Part shown: positions 52,280-62,262 of the stretch, piece after piece | How positions within the stretch are numbered: position 1 is the first letter of the stretch | How the letters are laid out: each line of letters starts with the position of its first letter | Origin: Paracoccaceae bacterium | GTDB taxonomy: Bacteria > Pseudomonadota > Alphaproteobacteria > Rhodobacterales > Rhodobacteraceae | DNA: 64,000 nucleotides | Reading direction: 5' to 3' | Assembly (NCBI GenBank): GCA_020446815.1 | Contig: JAGRDY010000029.1 | Coordinates: 124,001 to 188,000, forward strand | The notes under the pieces: model-generated | What the model was told of the DNA's origin: nothing | Seen by the model: the letters and a program-made list of their open reading frames with translations, nothing else | Database searches by the model: none | Program-made: the position numbers and the translations under genes

Positions 52280-54511
52280 TCACACCCCTTCGCGACCGGT
52301 CGGACCCGACCGGATCGGGTAGGCCTCCTTAGGGCGGAATTCTTCTATCTTGGCCAGGATTTCAATTTTTTTCAACGGCTTGGTCAGATAGAAATCAAGA
52401 CCGGCGGCCAAAATGGAATTGCTGTCACCCCCCATGGCATGAGCGGTCAGCGCAACGATCGGCACATGCGGCAGGCTGAATTCCTGTTCCAGGGTACGGA
52501 TGGCCTGTGTCGCCTCGCACCCATCCATTTCAGGCATTGAAATATCCATGAAGATCATGTCTGGCTTGAAGCTCTGCCAGAGTTCCACTGCTTCACGGCC
52601 ATTGCCGGCAAAGCGCAATTCTATGGCCAGGCCCTGAACCATTCTGGAAAAGACCAGTTGATTGGTTCGGTTGTCCTCGGCGGCCAACAACCGCATGGGG
52701 CGGCTTTCGGCCACCGGGCCGGGCTGTGGCGCGGCACCGGAGGCCCGGGCCTCTGTCTCGTCGGCCGGAGCGAACAGATCCTGCAAGGTGCGGTAAAGAT
52801 CCCGGCGCAGGATCGGTTTTTGCAAAACGGCGAGCAGCGGATCGTCGATATCCGGCCGGCTATCGGGGTCGGATGAAAGCAGGATCACCGGCGCCGCGAT
52901 CCCCGCCGTTCTGACCTGTTCGACAAGGGATTTCCCTTCGGACTCGGGCAATTCATCATCGACCAGGATCAGATCGAAAGGTTCGTGCGCCCCGAGAGCC
53001 GCCAGTGCCTCAGCCTCCGACCGGCAGATGCAGACCGACAATCCGAAGGTCTGGAGCTGGCGTTCCAGGATCACCCGGTTGATCTGAACCGCATCGACGA
53101 CCAGCGCCCGTTCGAGCGTCGCCGGAAGATCGGGCATGTCGGGGGGGCCTTGCGGTTCGGCCTCCGCCAGCGCCAGGCGCAAGCCAAAGCATGAACCCTG
53201 CCCCGGTTCACTGTCGACCCAGACAGCGCCGCCCATGAGTTCGACCAGTTGCCGGGTGATGGCCAACCCCAGGCCGGTGCCTTCGAACTTGCGGTTTGCC
53301 TGATCCTCGACCTGATTGAATTCGCCAAAGACGTGATCGACATGGTCCGGCGCGATGCCGATGCCGGTATCTTCGATGGTGATATGCAGCTCGTATTGCC
53401 CATCCGCCAGTTCGATGCCCACGACCCGCGCCATGACATGGCCGGTTTCGGTGAACTTGACCGCATTGCCCAGAAGGTTGGTGAGGATCTGCCGCATCCG
53501 GCCCGGATCGGCGACAAAGCGGGTGGGCAGGAACAGATCGAAATCCACCAGCAGCTTGATGCCCTTCTTGCGCGCCAGAGGCTGCAAAAGCAGGACAATT
53601 TCGTGCAGGCAACGCTCAAGGTCAAAGGGCTCGGGATAAAGCCGGAGCTTTTCCGCCTCGATCTTGGAAAAGTCGAGCACATCATTGATGATCGTCAAGA
53701 GAGCTTCACCCGATGATTTGATCGTCTCGGCAAACAGACGCTGTTCCTCATCCAGATCGGTGCCGCACAACAGATCGGCCATGCCGACGACGCCATTCAT
53801 CGGTGTACGGATTTCATGGCTCATGTTGGCCAGAAACGCCGATTTCGCACGATTGGCGGCTTCGGCCCTTTCGCGCGCCTCCTTCAGTTCTTCTTCGCGC
53901 CGGATCGTGTCGGTAATATCGACGGCGAGCGAGACGAGATCACCCATTTCACCGCGCCGGTCCACCAGTTTGATGCGCCTTCCGTCGGTCAGGCGGATGA
54001 CCTTGGCCTCGATGGTCTGCCGGCCTGTCCGCGCCAGCATGTCACGGCACCAGTCACCGCTGTCGGCATCGCCGATATCGACGATTTCATCCTGTATCAT
54101 TGTCGCGACAATCGTTTCATAGGCGACGCCCAGGTCGATGCCGCTACCGGGTTCGAACAGCGACAGGTAGGCACGGTTGGCAACCGACAGGCGCAGTTCG
54201 CCATCGAAAACCGCGAACCCGTCCTCGATGGTTTCGAAGGCTTCCCAAAGGCGTCGCTGCGCTATCCTGGCGGCATTGGTGGCGCGCTCCAAATCGGACA
54301 GAACCATGGTGTTCTGGCCCTTCAGCACCTCGGTTTCATGGCGCGCGGTCGCCAGCCCCTGGCGCTGTTCGACGATCTGGTCGGAAAGCGTTCGCGCATG
54401 TTGCGACAACTGGGCGTTCGCCGCCGAAAGTTCGCGCTTCTTCTGCTCCAGCAGGCGCTCGGCGGCCAGCCGCAACCGACGTTCCCTTGCCAGTTTTTCC
54501 GAGATGTTCAA
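52280..54511 (-). CDS. hybrid sensor histidine kinase with two receiver domains
   Basis: A 743-aa soluble sensor kinase starting from TTG at 54511 with GGAG seven bases upstream. Order: N-terminal coiled coil (10-85), PAS-like domain (about 88-200), HisKA with H232 (NMSHEIRTPMNG), HATPase (N, G1 and G2 boxes; GTGLGLAITRQL), receiver 1 (about 500-610) and receiver 2 (about 625-740). Receiver 2 is canonical (AEDNRTN, FMDISMPEMDG, T, K). In receiver 1 the usual paired acids read VVDAVQ, so only one is kept, while the phosphoacceptor (LVDDELPESEG) and lysine remain. No transmembrane segment; the signal is probably cytoplasmic. No partner regulator is adjacent. Confidence 0.88.
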   Translation of the reverse strand: MNISEKLARERRLRLAAERLLEQKKRELSAANAQLSQHARTLSDQIVEQRQGLATARHETEVLKGQNTMVLSDLERATNAARIAQRRLWEAFETIEDGFAVFDGELRLSVANRAYLSLFEPGSGIDLGVAYETIVATMIQDEIVDIGDADSGDWCRDMLARTGRQTIEAKVIRLTDGRRIKLVDRRGEMGDLVSLAVDITDTIRREEELKEARERAEAANRAKSAFLANMSHEIRTPMNGVVGMADLLCGTDLDEEQRLFAETIKSSGEALLTIINDVLDFSKIEAEKLRLYPEPFDLERCLHEIVLLLQPLARKKGIKLLVDFDLFLPTRFVADPGRMRQILTNLLGNAVKFTETGHVMARVVGIELADGQYELHITIEDTGIGIAPDHVDHVFGEFNQVEDQANRKFEGTGLGLAITRQLVELMGGAVWVDSEPGQGSCFGLRLALAEAEPQGPPDMPDLPATLERALVVDAVQINRVILERQLQTFGLSVCICRSEAEALAALGAHEPFDLILVDDELPESEGKSLVEQVRTAGIAAPVILLSSDPDSRPDIDDPLLAVLQKPILRRDLYRTLQDLFAPADETEARASGAAPQPGPVAESRPMRLLAAEDNRTNQLVFSRMVQGLAIELRFAGNGREAVELWQSFKPDMIFMDISMPEMDGCEATQAIRTLEQEFSLPHVPIVALTAHAMGGDSNSILAAGLDFYLTKPLKKIEILAKIEEFRPKEAYPIRSGPTGREGV

Positions 54512-54686
54512 AACCCGTCTCCGGCCTGCTTGGCGCTGGTGCAATGCCCAATGCGTGCAAGAATGGCCAAGCCTGATGAACGAAGCCTTAAATCCACCTG
54601 ATTGCCCGCAAAGGCCCCTCACCTTGCTTGCTTTTTGGCCCGTGGGCGTGCCAGCATCGTATCATTGTCTGGTACAGGAGATTTCG

Positions 54687-57600
54687 ATGCGGCTGCTGAT
54701 TTTCACCCTGTTTGCGGCAATTCTTGCCAGCGGCGCACCGGCAAGTGCCCAGGATCGGGTTCTCATCCCCGAGCGCCGCGCGGTTCTGACCGAAAACACC
54801 GACCTGCCAGGGGCCGATATCCGGCAGATTTTTGACACCACGCTGGAAGCCTGCGAACAGGCCTGTCTTTCCGACGCCGACTGCAAGGCCTTCACCTTCA
54901 ACACGCGGTCGAATGCATGTTTTCCCAAATCCGCAGTCAGCGAACAGGCTTTTTATCAAGGTGCCTATTCCGGCTGGATCCGGCAGGCGGCCCCTGGCGC
55001 CGCGGCGCGCGCCAAGATCCGCGCAGCTGAACTGACTTTTCTTTCGGCCGCAGATTTTTCAGCGGCGCTGAGCCAGGCACGCGGGCTCGTCAATCAGCAT
55101 GTAACCGGCGACCAGAGCGCCGAAGCCTTGCTGAGCGCCAGTGCGCAGGCCCGTGCCAACGGCGACTATCAGGCCGCGATGCGGTTGCAGGGCGCGGCGC
55201 TCAACCTGACCGACAAGGCCGATCAGTGGCTGGAATATGCCCGGCTGCTGCTGGAGATTGACAGCGACGACATCGACGTCAGGCGCGACCTCGCCACCCG
55301 CGCGCTAACCGGTTCGCTCAATGCCTATCTGCGGGCCGAAAACGCCGGTCTGCGGGCCACGGCACTGGCAACGATTGCACAGGCGATGGAGCGCGTCGAC
55401 AGGGGGCGCGACATGATCCCCGCCCTGCGGCTGGCGCAAAGCCTGCAACCGCGCGACGACACCGGCGCGATGTTGCAGGATGCGATCGGCAAATACGGGT
55501 TTCGGATCACCGAGCACGAAGTACAAAGCGATACCGCCCGGCCCCGCGTCTGCGCGGTGTTCAGCGAAGATCTGGTGCGTGCCGGTACCGATTACGCGCC
55601 ATTCGTCAAACTGGCCGATACCGGCCTTTCGGTCGAAGCGTCGGGACGTCAACTGTGCGTCTCGGGGGTGGAGCACGGCCGCCGCTACACCATCACCTTC
55701 CGCGCCGGGCTTCCGGCGGAAAACGGCGAAACGCTGGCCAAGGATGTGACGCTGAACCTCTATGTACGCGACCGGACGGCGGCGGTTCGGTTCCCCGGCC
55801 GGGCCTATATTCTTCCGCGTGCGGCCAAGGCGGGCATTCCCGTGGAAACCGTCAATACCGACTCGCTTGAGCTGACCCTGCTGCGCGTTTCCGACCGCAA
55901 TCTCATCCGCGCCATTCAAAGCGATTATTTCGGCCGCCCGCTGGACTACTGGTCGGGGCAGGGGTTTCGCTCGGAGGTTGCCGAAGAAGTATGGAAGGGC
56001 AAGGCGGACGTCTCGATGCAGATCAACCGCGACATGCTGACGCGGCTGCCGCTTGACGATGTTATGGGCGATCTCGGTCCGGGGATATACGCCCTTCAGG
56101 CCAGTGTGCCGGGGCTCGATCCTTACGACAATCCGCCCGCAACCCAGTGGTTCGTGATCTCCGACATCGGTCTGACGACCTTGTCGGGCGTTGATGGATT
56201 GCATGTGTTCACCCGATCCCTTGCCGATGTTTCGGCAAGCGCGGGCAGCACGGTGACGCTGATATCGCGGGCCAATGCGATCATCGGCGAGACCGTTACC
56301 GATGCAGAGGGTTACGCCCGTTTCACCGCCGCCCAGACCGCCGGAACAGGTGGGGCGGCACCGGCTCTCGTGACCGTCGCCAAGGGGGATGACTTTACCT
56401 TCCTGTCGCTGACGGAAGCGGAATTCGATCTTTCGGACCGCGGCGTCGCCGGCCACGAACCGGCGCCGCCCATCGACATTTTCCTGGCCACCGACCGGGG
56501 CGCCTACCGCGCGGGTGAAACGGTCAACGCGACCATTCTCGCCCGTGATGCGCGCGTGCAGGGCATCGAAGGCCTGCCCCTGACCGCGCGGTTGATCCGC
56601 CCCGACGGGGTTGAATATGCGCGCGCGCTTTTGCAGGAGGCCGGTGCCGGTGGTCATACCGTGTCGCTGCCTCTGGCCGGCTCGGCGCCGCGCGGCACCT
56701 GGCGCATCGACGTCTTTGCCGAAGAAAGCCGAACGCTCGCCTCGCAATCCTTCCTGGTCGAGGATTTCCTGCCCGAGCGGATCGACTTCACGCTTGCCTT
56801 GCCCGAGGGCCCCATCCGCCTTTCCGATACGCCCAGCCTTGCCGTGGAGGCGCGCTATCTTTTCGGTGTGCCGGGGGCCGATCTGGCCATCGAAGGCGAT
56901 TACAGGATCGCGGCGACCGACGGGCTGGAGGCGTTCCCCGGTTACCGTTTCGGCCGTTATGACGAACCGTTTTCACCCCATGCGGAAAGCCTTGCCGGCG
57001 CCGGAAGAACCGATGCCGATGGCAAGGCGCTGATCCCGCTTGTCTTTCCCGATCTGGGCGACGCCGCCAACCGGCCGCTGAGAGCCACTTTCACGCTGCG
57101 CCTGAAAGAAGGTTCGGGCCGCCCGGTCGAACGGCAGATCGCCCGGCAGATCCTGCCCGCCACGCCGGTGATCGGGCTGAAACCGGGCTTTGACGGCGGG
57201 GTTGTGCCCGAAGGCGATGCGGCATCGTTCGATATCATTGCGGTCGGGCCGGATCTTTCCCCGGCCGCGATGCAGGTGCACTGGACCGTCAACCGTGTTG
57301 AGAAACGCTATCAGTGGTATGCGCTCTATGGCCAGTGGAACTGGGATGTCACCACCACCCGCACCCGTATCGCCGAGGGTGATCTGGCCCTGACGGGCGA
57401 CGGCCCGCAGCGGCTGACCGCGCCGGTTGAATCGGGAAATTACGAACTGGTGGTCGAATCCCGGCAAGGCGCCTACAGCGCGTCCTCGATGGCGTTCGAC
57501 GCGGGCTGGTACGCGCCCGCCAATGCGGTGGACACCCCCGACACACTTGATGTGTCGCTTGACAAACCCGCCTACCGTCCCGGCGATACCGCGGTCCTGC

Positions 57601-60146
57601 GACTCGTGCCACGGGCGGCGGGGGTGGCGCTCGTCACCGTCATGTCCAACCGGTTGATCGACATGAAGGCGGTTGCGGTGAGCGAAGGCGATAACCGCAT
57701 CCCGCTGAAAGTGACCGACGATTGGGGGGCGGGGGCCTATGTCGCCGCATCGGTTCTTCGCCCGATGGACGTGGCGGCGGGCCGCACCCCGGAACGCGCC
57801 CTTGGCCTGTCCTACGCGCCGGTCGATCCCGGCGCGCGTCGCCTGAACGTCAGTTTCGACATGCCCAGCGCGGCCGATCCGCGCGGCCCCCTGCCCGTGA
57901 CGCTGAAGGTGGACGGTGTGGCGGCGGGCGAAACCGCCTATGCCACCATAGCCGCGGTCGATGTCGGCATCCTCAACCTGACCGGCTACAAGGCGCCCGA
58001 CCCCGCCGACCATTATTTCGGCCAGCGCAAGCTTGGCGTGGCGATCCGCGACATCTATGGGCGGTTGATCGATGGCCAGAATGGCGCGATGGGCAAAATA
58101 CGTTCGGGCGGCGACGCCGCATCGGGGTTGAAGATGCAATCCCCACCGCCGACCGAAGAGCTTGTGGCCTATTTCTCCGGGCCGGTAAAGGTTGGCCAGG
58201 ATGGCTTTGCCCGCACCGAATTTTCGCTGCCTTCATTCAACGGCACCGTGCGGCTGATGGCTGTGGCCTGGTCGCAATCCGGCATTGGTCAGGGCGACAC
58301 CGATGTGCTGGTGCGCGATCCCGTCGCCGTCACCGCGTCGCTGCCGCGCTTCCTGTCGCCCGGCGACGAAAGCCGTCTGCTGCTGGAATTCGTCCACACC
58401 AGCGGCCCGTCGGGGCGCATGGGGCTTGATGTCACCGGCAAGGGCGTCACGCTTGGGCTATCGCCGTCGGGCATCGACCTTTCCGCGCAGGGCAAGGTGA
58501 CGCTTTCGGTGCCGGTTACCGCCGGCCTGTCGGACGAAGCCGCCGAACTGCGCGTCGCCCTGACGACGCCGGATGGCCATCAATTGGTCAAGACCCTGAT
58601 CCTGCCGATCGAGGCGAATGACCCCGGAATCGCCAGGCAGAGCCGCTTCGAGCTTGCCGCAGGGCAAAGCTTCACGCTTGACGCCAATGCCTTTGCCGGG
58701 CTGAATCCGGGTTCCGGCAAGGCGATCCTTTCAGTCGGCCCAATCGCCCGGTTCAACGCACCGGGGCTGATCGCCGCTCTTGACCGCTATCCCTATGGCT
58801 GCACCGAACAGCTTACCTCCAAGGCACTGCCGCTGCTATATTTCGACGAGGTGGCCAGGGCCCTGGGTGGCGACGATGCGAAAGATGTTGGCACGCGGGT
58901 GGATCAGTCGATCGCGAAGATCCTGCTCAATCAATCCGCCAACGGGGCCTTCGGGCTATGGGACGCGGATTCCGGCGATCTGTGGCTTGACGCCTATGTC
59001 AGCGATTTCCTCAGCCGCGCCAGGGCAAGGGGTCATGCCGTCCCCGATACGGCCTTTCGCAACGCCATGGACAACCTGCGCAACCAGTTGAACTATGCGG
59101 CCGATTTCGACAGGGACGGCGGCCCGGTGGCCTATGCGCTTATGGTACTGGCCCGCGAGGGTGCGGCGGCCATCGGCGATCTGCGCTATTATGCGGATGT
59201 CAAGGCGGATGCCTTCGATACCCCCATCGCGGCCGCCCAACTCGGGGCGGCGCTGGCATCCTATGGCGATCAGACGCGGGCGGATGCGATGTTTACCCAG
59301 GCCGCGCGGCTTGTCGCCGCCAATGCGCTGAGTCGCGAAAACCGTCTTTGGCGCGCCGACTATGGCACCAACCTGCGCGATGCGACCGCGCTTTTGGCAT
59401 TGGCCTCCGAGGCCGGGTCGAGCGTCATCAATGCCGAAACGCTCGGCGACGCAATCGCCGCCGGAATGGCCGGGCACACCCTGTCAACCCAAGAGGCCAC
59501 TTGGGCGCTTCTGGCCACAAACGCGCTGATCGACCGACCCGGCTCTGCTGGGTTTACCGTCAATGGTCAGCCTGTCACCGGCCCGCTGATCCGGGTGCTC
59601 GAGGATCAGACCGCGGGCGGTTCGGCGCAGATCATCACCAACGGATCGGCCAAACCGGCGACCGTGACCCTGACAACTTTCGGCGTGCCCACCAACCCCG
59701 AGCCCGCCGGCGGCAACGGATATGCGATCACCCGAAGCTGGTACACGTTGCAAGGCGAAGCGGTTGATCCGGCAAACATCAAGCAGGGCAGCCGTCTTGT
59801 CACCGTGATCGAAGTCACCCCCAACGGCGGCGGCGAAGCGCGGCTGATGATCAATGACCCGCTTCCCGCCGGGTTCGAGATCGACAATCCCAACCTGCTG
59901 CGTGGTGGCGATATAGCCGCGCTCGGCTGGCTCGACACCGAAGACAACACCCGCATGACGGAATTCCGCCAGGATCGCTTTCTGGCGGCGCTGGACTGGA
60001 CTTCGGACAATCCCTTTCGCCTTGCCTATATCGTAAGGGCCGTGTCGCCGGGCAGCTTCCACCTGCCCGCGGCCAGCGTCGAGGATATGTACCGCCCCGA
60101 TTTTCGCGCCCGGTCGGATAGCGGGCGCGTGACCGTGGCCGAATGA
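54687..60146 (+). CDS. alpha-2-macroglobulin family protein with PAN/Apple domain and thioester
   Basis: An 1819-aa periplasmic protein. Signal peptide MRLLIFTLFAAILASGAPAS, then an N-terminal PAN/Apple-like cysteine domain (about 35-90: CEQACLSDADCKAFTFNTRS), macroglobulin-like repeats, a bait-region zone and the thioester motif PYGCTEQL with C1372, followed by the complement-like helical domain. It traps proteases by covalent linkage and is paired with pbpC one base downstream, as in E. coli (yfhM-pbpC). It lacks a lipobox, so it may be soluble rather than membrane-anchored. AGGAG precedes the ATG at 54687. Confidence 0.92.
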   Translation: MRLLIFTLFAAILASGAPASAQDRVLIPERRAVLTENTDLPGADIRQIFDTTLEACEQACLSDADCKAFTFNTRSNACFPKSAVSEQAFYQGAYSGWIRQAAPGAAARAKIRAAELTFLSAADFSAALSQARGLVNQHVTGDQSAEALLSASAQARANGDYQAAMRLQGAALNLTDKADQWLEYARLLLEIDSDDIDVRRDLATRALTGSLNAYLRAENAGLRATALATIAQAMERVDRGRDMIPALRLAQSLQPRDDTGAMLQDAIGKYGFRITEHEVQSDTARPRVCAVFSEDLVRAGTDYAPFVKLADTGLSVEASGRQLCVSGVEHGRRYTITFRAGLPAENGETLAKDVTLNLYVRDRTAAVRFPGRAYILPRAAKAGIPVETVNTDSLELTLLRVSDRNLIRAIQSDYFGRPLDYWSGQGFRSEVAEEVWKGKADVSMQINRDMLTRLPLDDVMGDLGPGIYALQASVPGLDPYDNPPATQWFVISDIGLTTLSGVDGLHVFTRSLADVSASAGSTVTLISRANAIIGETVTDAEGYARFTAAQTAGTGGAAPALVTVAKGDDFTFLSLTEAEFDLSDRGVAGHEPAPPIDIFLATDRGAYRAGETVNATILARDARVQGIEGLPLTARLIRPDGVEYARALLQEAGAGGHTVSLPLAGSAPRGTWRIDVFAEESRTLASQSFLVEDFLPERIDFTLALPEGPIRLSDTPSLAVEARYLFGVPGADLAIEGDYRIAATDGLEAFPGYRFGRYDEPFSPHAESLAGAGRTDADGKALIPLVFPDLGDAANRPLRATFTLRLKEGSGRPVERQIARQILPATPVIGLKPGFDGGVVPEGDAASFDIIAVGPDLSPAAMQVHWTVNRVEKRYQWYALYGQWNWDVTTTRTRIAEGDLALTGDGPQRLTAPVESGNYELVVESRQGAYSASSMAFDAGWYAPANAVDTPDTLDVSLDKPAYRPGDTAVLRLVPRAAGVALVTVMSNRLIDMKAVAVSEGDNRIPLKVTDDWGAGAYVAASVLRPMDVAAGRTPERALGLSYAPVDPGARRLNVSFDMPSAADPRGPLPVTLKVDGVAAGETAYATIAAVDVGILNLTGYKAPDPADHYFGQRKLGVAIRDIYGRLIDGQNGAMGKIRSGGDAASGLKMQSPPPTEELVAYFSGPVKVGQDGFARTEFSLPSFNGTVRLMAVAWSQSGIGQGDTDVLVRDPVAVTASLPRFLSPGDESRLLLEFVHTSGPSGRMGLDVTGKGVTLGLSPSGIDLSAQGKVTLSVPVTAGLSDEAAELRVALTTPDGHQLVKTLILPIEANDPGIARQSRFELAAGQSFTLDANAFAGLNPGSGKAILSVGPIARFNAPGLIAALDRYPYGCTEQLTSKALPLLYFDEVARALGGDDAKDVGTRVDQSIAKILLNQSANGAFGLWDADSGDLWLDAYVSDFLSRARARGHAVPDTAFRNAMDNLRNQLNYAADFDRDGGPVAYALMVLAREGAAAIGDLRYYADVKADAFDTPIAAAQLGAALASYGDQTRADAMFTQAARLVAANALSRENRLWRADYGTNLRDATALLALASEAGSSVINAETLGDAIAAGMAGHTLSTQEATWALLATNALIDRPGSAGFTVNGQPVTGPLIRVLEDQTAGGSAQIITNGSAKPATVTLTTFGVPTNPEPAGGNGYAITRSWYTLQGEAVDPANIKQGSRLVTVIEVTPNGGGEARLMINDPLPAGFEIDNPNLLRGGDIAALGWLDTEDNTRMTEFRQDRFLAALDWTSDNPFRLAYIVRAVSPGSFHLPAASVEDMYRPDFRARSDSGRVTVAE

Positions 60147-60147
60147 C

Positions 60148-62199
60148 ATGGCCGGGCAGCCCGGAAAAAGGCTTGGCCCGGCGCTTCTGGCGCTGGTCGC
60201 GGTTCTTTTGCTGGGGGCCGGGGCGCGTGACGCTTTCGACGACTGGGTGGCGCGTACCGACTTGCCGCCACTAGCCATCGACACCTCGGTCGAGGTTCTG
60301 GCCCGCGACGGGAGCCTGCTGCGCGCCTTCACCGTCGCCGACGGGCGCTGGCGGATGACCCCCGGCGCGGTCGACCCGCTCTTTGTCAGGATGCTTGTCG
60401 CTTATGAGGACAAGCGGTTCTACCAGCATTCCGGCGTCGATCCCCTTGCGATGATCCGCGCCGCCCTGCAATCGGCCTGGCAGGGGCGGATCACCTCGGG
60501 CGGATCGACGCTGACCATGCAGGTGGCGCGGCTTCTCGAGAACAGCGGCACCGGCCGTCTTGCCGGCAAGTTGCGTCAAATACGGGTGGCACTGGCGCTG
60601 GAGCGGCGCCTGACAAAATCCGCAATCCTCGACCTCTATCTGCGCATCGCTCCCTATGGCGGCAATGTCGAAGGGGTGCGCGCCGCCACGCTGAGCTGGT
60701 TCGGCAAGGAGCCCCGCCGCCTGACCCCCGCGCAATCGGCGCTTCTTGTCGCCCTGCCCCAGTCGCCAGAGATCCGCAGACCCGACCGCTTTGCCGCCGC
60801 GGCACAAGCCGCGCGCGACCGGGTTCTTGAGCGGATGGTGAGCACTGGCGTCCTTGACAGCGACCGCGCCCGTGCCGCCGCTTCCGAACCGGTGCCGGTG
60901 CTGCGGCGGGAATTTCCGGCGCTGGCGCCGCATCTCGCCGAGCGGTTGCGCAGCGCCGACCCGTTGCAAAAAGTCCACCGCACGACCATCGACGCACCGC
61001 TTCAGCGCAGTCTCGAACGTCTTGCCGCGCGGTCGGTCGCCGGCGCGGGCGACTCGCTGTCGCTTGCCGTCGTGGTGGCCGACCACCAGAGCGGCGCGAT
61101 CATCGCCTCGGTCGGATCGCCCGACTGGACCGACGACCGCCGCGCCGGTTTCATCGACATGACCCGCGCCATCCGGTCGCCAGGATCAACGCTCAAGCCC
61201 TTTGTCTACGGGCTGGCATTCGACGAAGGCCTTGCGCATCCCGAAACGCTGATCGAAGACCGGCTGACGGCCTTTGGCACCTATGTGCCGCAGAACTTCG
61301 ACAAGACCTTTCGCGGCACGATTCCGGTGCGCGAGGCATTGCAACTGTCGCTCAACATCCCTGTGGTCAGCCTGACCGAAGCGCTAGGCCCCTCGCGTCT
61401 CATCGCCACCCTGGAACGCGCCGGCGTCCGCGCGCAGTTTCCCGGCACGCAACCCGGCCTGGCGATCGCGCTCGGCGGTGTCGGTGTCAGCCTTCAGGAC
61501 CTCGTTCAGGCCTATGCGGCGCTGGCGCGGCTGGGCGCGCCGGTACGGCTCTCGGCGATACCCGGCGCGGCGGAACCCTTGCCGCAGCCGGTCTTCGGGC
61601 GCGAAGCCGCCTGGATGGTCGGCGATGTTCTGGCTGGATTGCCGCCGCCCGCCAACGCGCCACGCAACCGGCTGGCCTACAAGACCGGCACCAGCTATGG
61701 GCACCGCGATGCCTGGGCCATCGGTTTTGACGGCAAGCATGTGGCGGGTGTCTGGATGGGGCGGGCTGACGGCGCGCCGGTTCCGGGGGCTTTCGGCGGC
61801 GAGCTTGCGGCGCCGGTTCTGTTCGACGTTTTCGGGCGGCTGAAACCCGCGCTCGAGCCATTGCCGCCACCGCCGCCCGCAACGCTGATCCTGCCCAACG
61901 CGCGCCTGCCACAGCCGCTTCGGCATTTCCGGCCCCGTGGTGCCGTATTTGCCGCCACCGACGGGCCGGAAGTTGCCTTTCCGCCAAGCGGCGCCGAGAT
62001 CCTTGCCGATGGCCCGCTGGCGGTCAAGGTCCGGGGTGGCACACCGCCATTCACCTGGCTTGCCAACGGTGCACCGGTCATTCTGGCCAGCCGCGCCCGC
62101 GAATCCAGCCTGCCTGAACCGGAGCCGGGATATTTGAACCTGTCGGTCATTGACGCCAAGGGGCAGAGCGCCACCGCGACAGTCATGCTCAGCCGTTGA
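60148..62199 (+). CDS. pbpC: penicillin-binding protein 1C
   Basis: A 683-aa bifunctional membrane enzyme. N-terminal helix (8-28), transglycosylase domain (YEDKRFYQHSGVDPLAMIRA; ITSGGSTLTMQVARLL), transpeptidase domain with the SxxK serine in RSPGSTLKPFVYGLAFDEG, SLNIPV and KTGTSYGHRDA, and a C-terminal BiPBP_C beta domain. PBP1C repairs or builds peptidoglycan and works with the alpha-2-macroglobulin. The start is one base after the previous stop (TGACATG). Confidence 0.94.
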   Translation: MAGQPGKRLGPALLALVAVLLLGAGARDAFDDWVARTDLPPLAIDTSVEVLARDGSLLRAFTVADGRWRMTPGAVDPLFVRMLVAYEDKRFYQHSGVDPLAMIRAALQSAWQGRITSGGSTLTMQVARLLENSGTGRLAGKLRQIRVALALERRLTKSAILDLYLRIAPYGGNVEGVRAATLSWFGKEPRRLTPAQSALLVALPQSPEIRRPDRFAAAAQAARDRVLERMVSTGVLDSDRARAAASEPVPVLRREFPALAPHLAERLRSADPLQKVHRTTIDAPLQRSLERLAARSVAGAGDSLSLAVVVADHQSGAIIASVGSPDWTDDRRAGFIDMTRAIRSPGSTLKPFVYGLAFDEGLAHPETLIEDRLTAFGTYVPQNFDKTFRGTIPVREALQLSLNIPVVSLTEALGPSRLIATLERAGVRAQFPGTQPGLAIALGGVGVSLQDLVQAYAALARLGAPVRLSAIPGAAEPLPQPVFGREAAWMVGDVLAGLPPPANAPRNRLAYKTGTSYGHRDAWAIGFDGKHVAGVWMGRADGAPVPGAFGGELAAPVLFDVFGRLKPALEPLPPPPPATLILPNARLPQPLRHFRPRGAVFAATDGPEVAFPPSGAEILADGPLAVKVRGGTPPFTWLANGAPVILASRARESSLPEPEPGYLNLSVIDAKGQSATATVMLSR

Positions 62200-62262
62200 G
62201 CGCACCTCGGCAAGGATACCTCTGCCAAAGGTCCATCATCCGAGCCGGCTTTGCAGAAAGGA

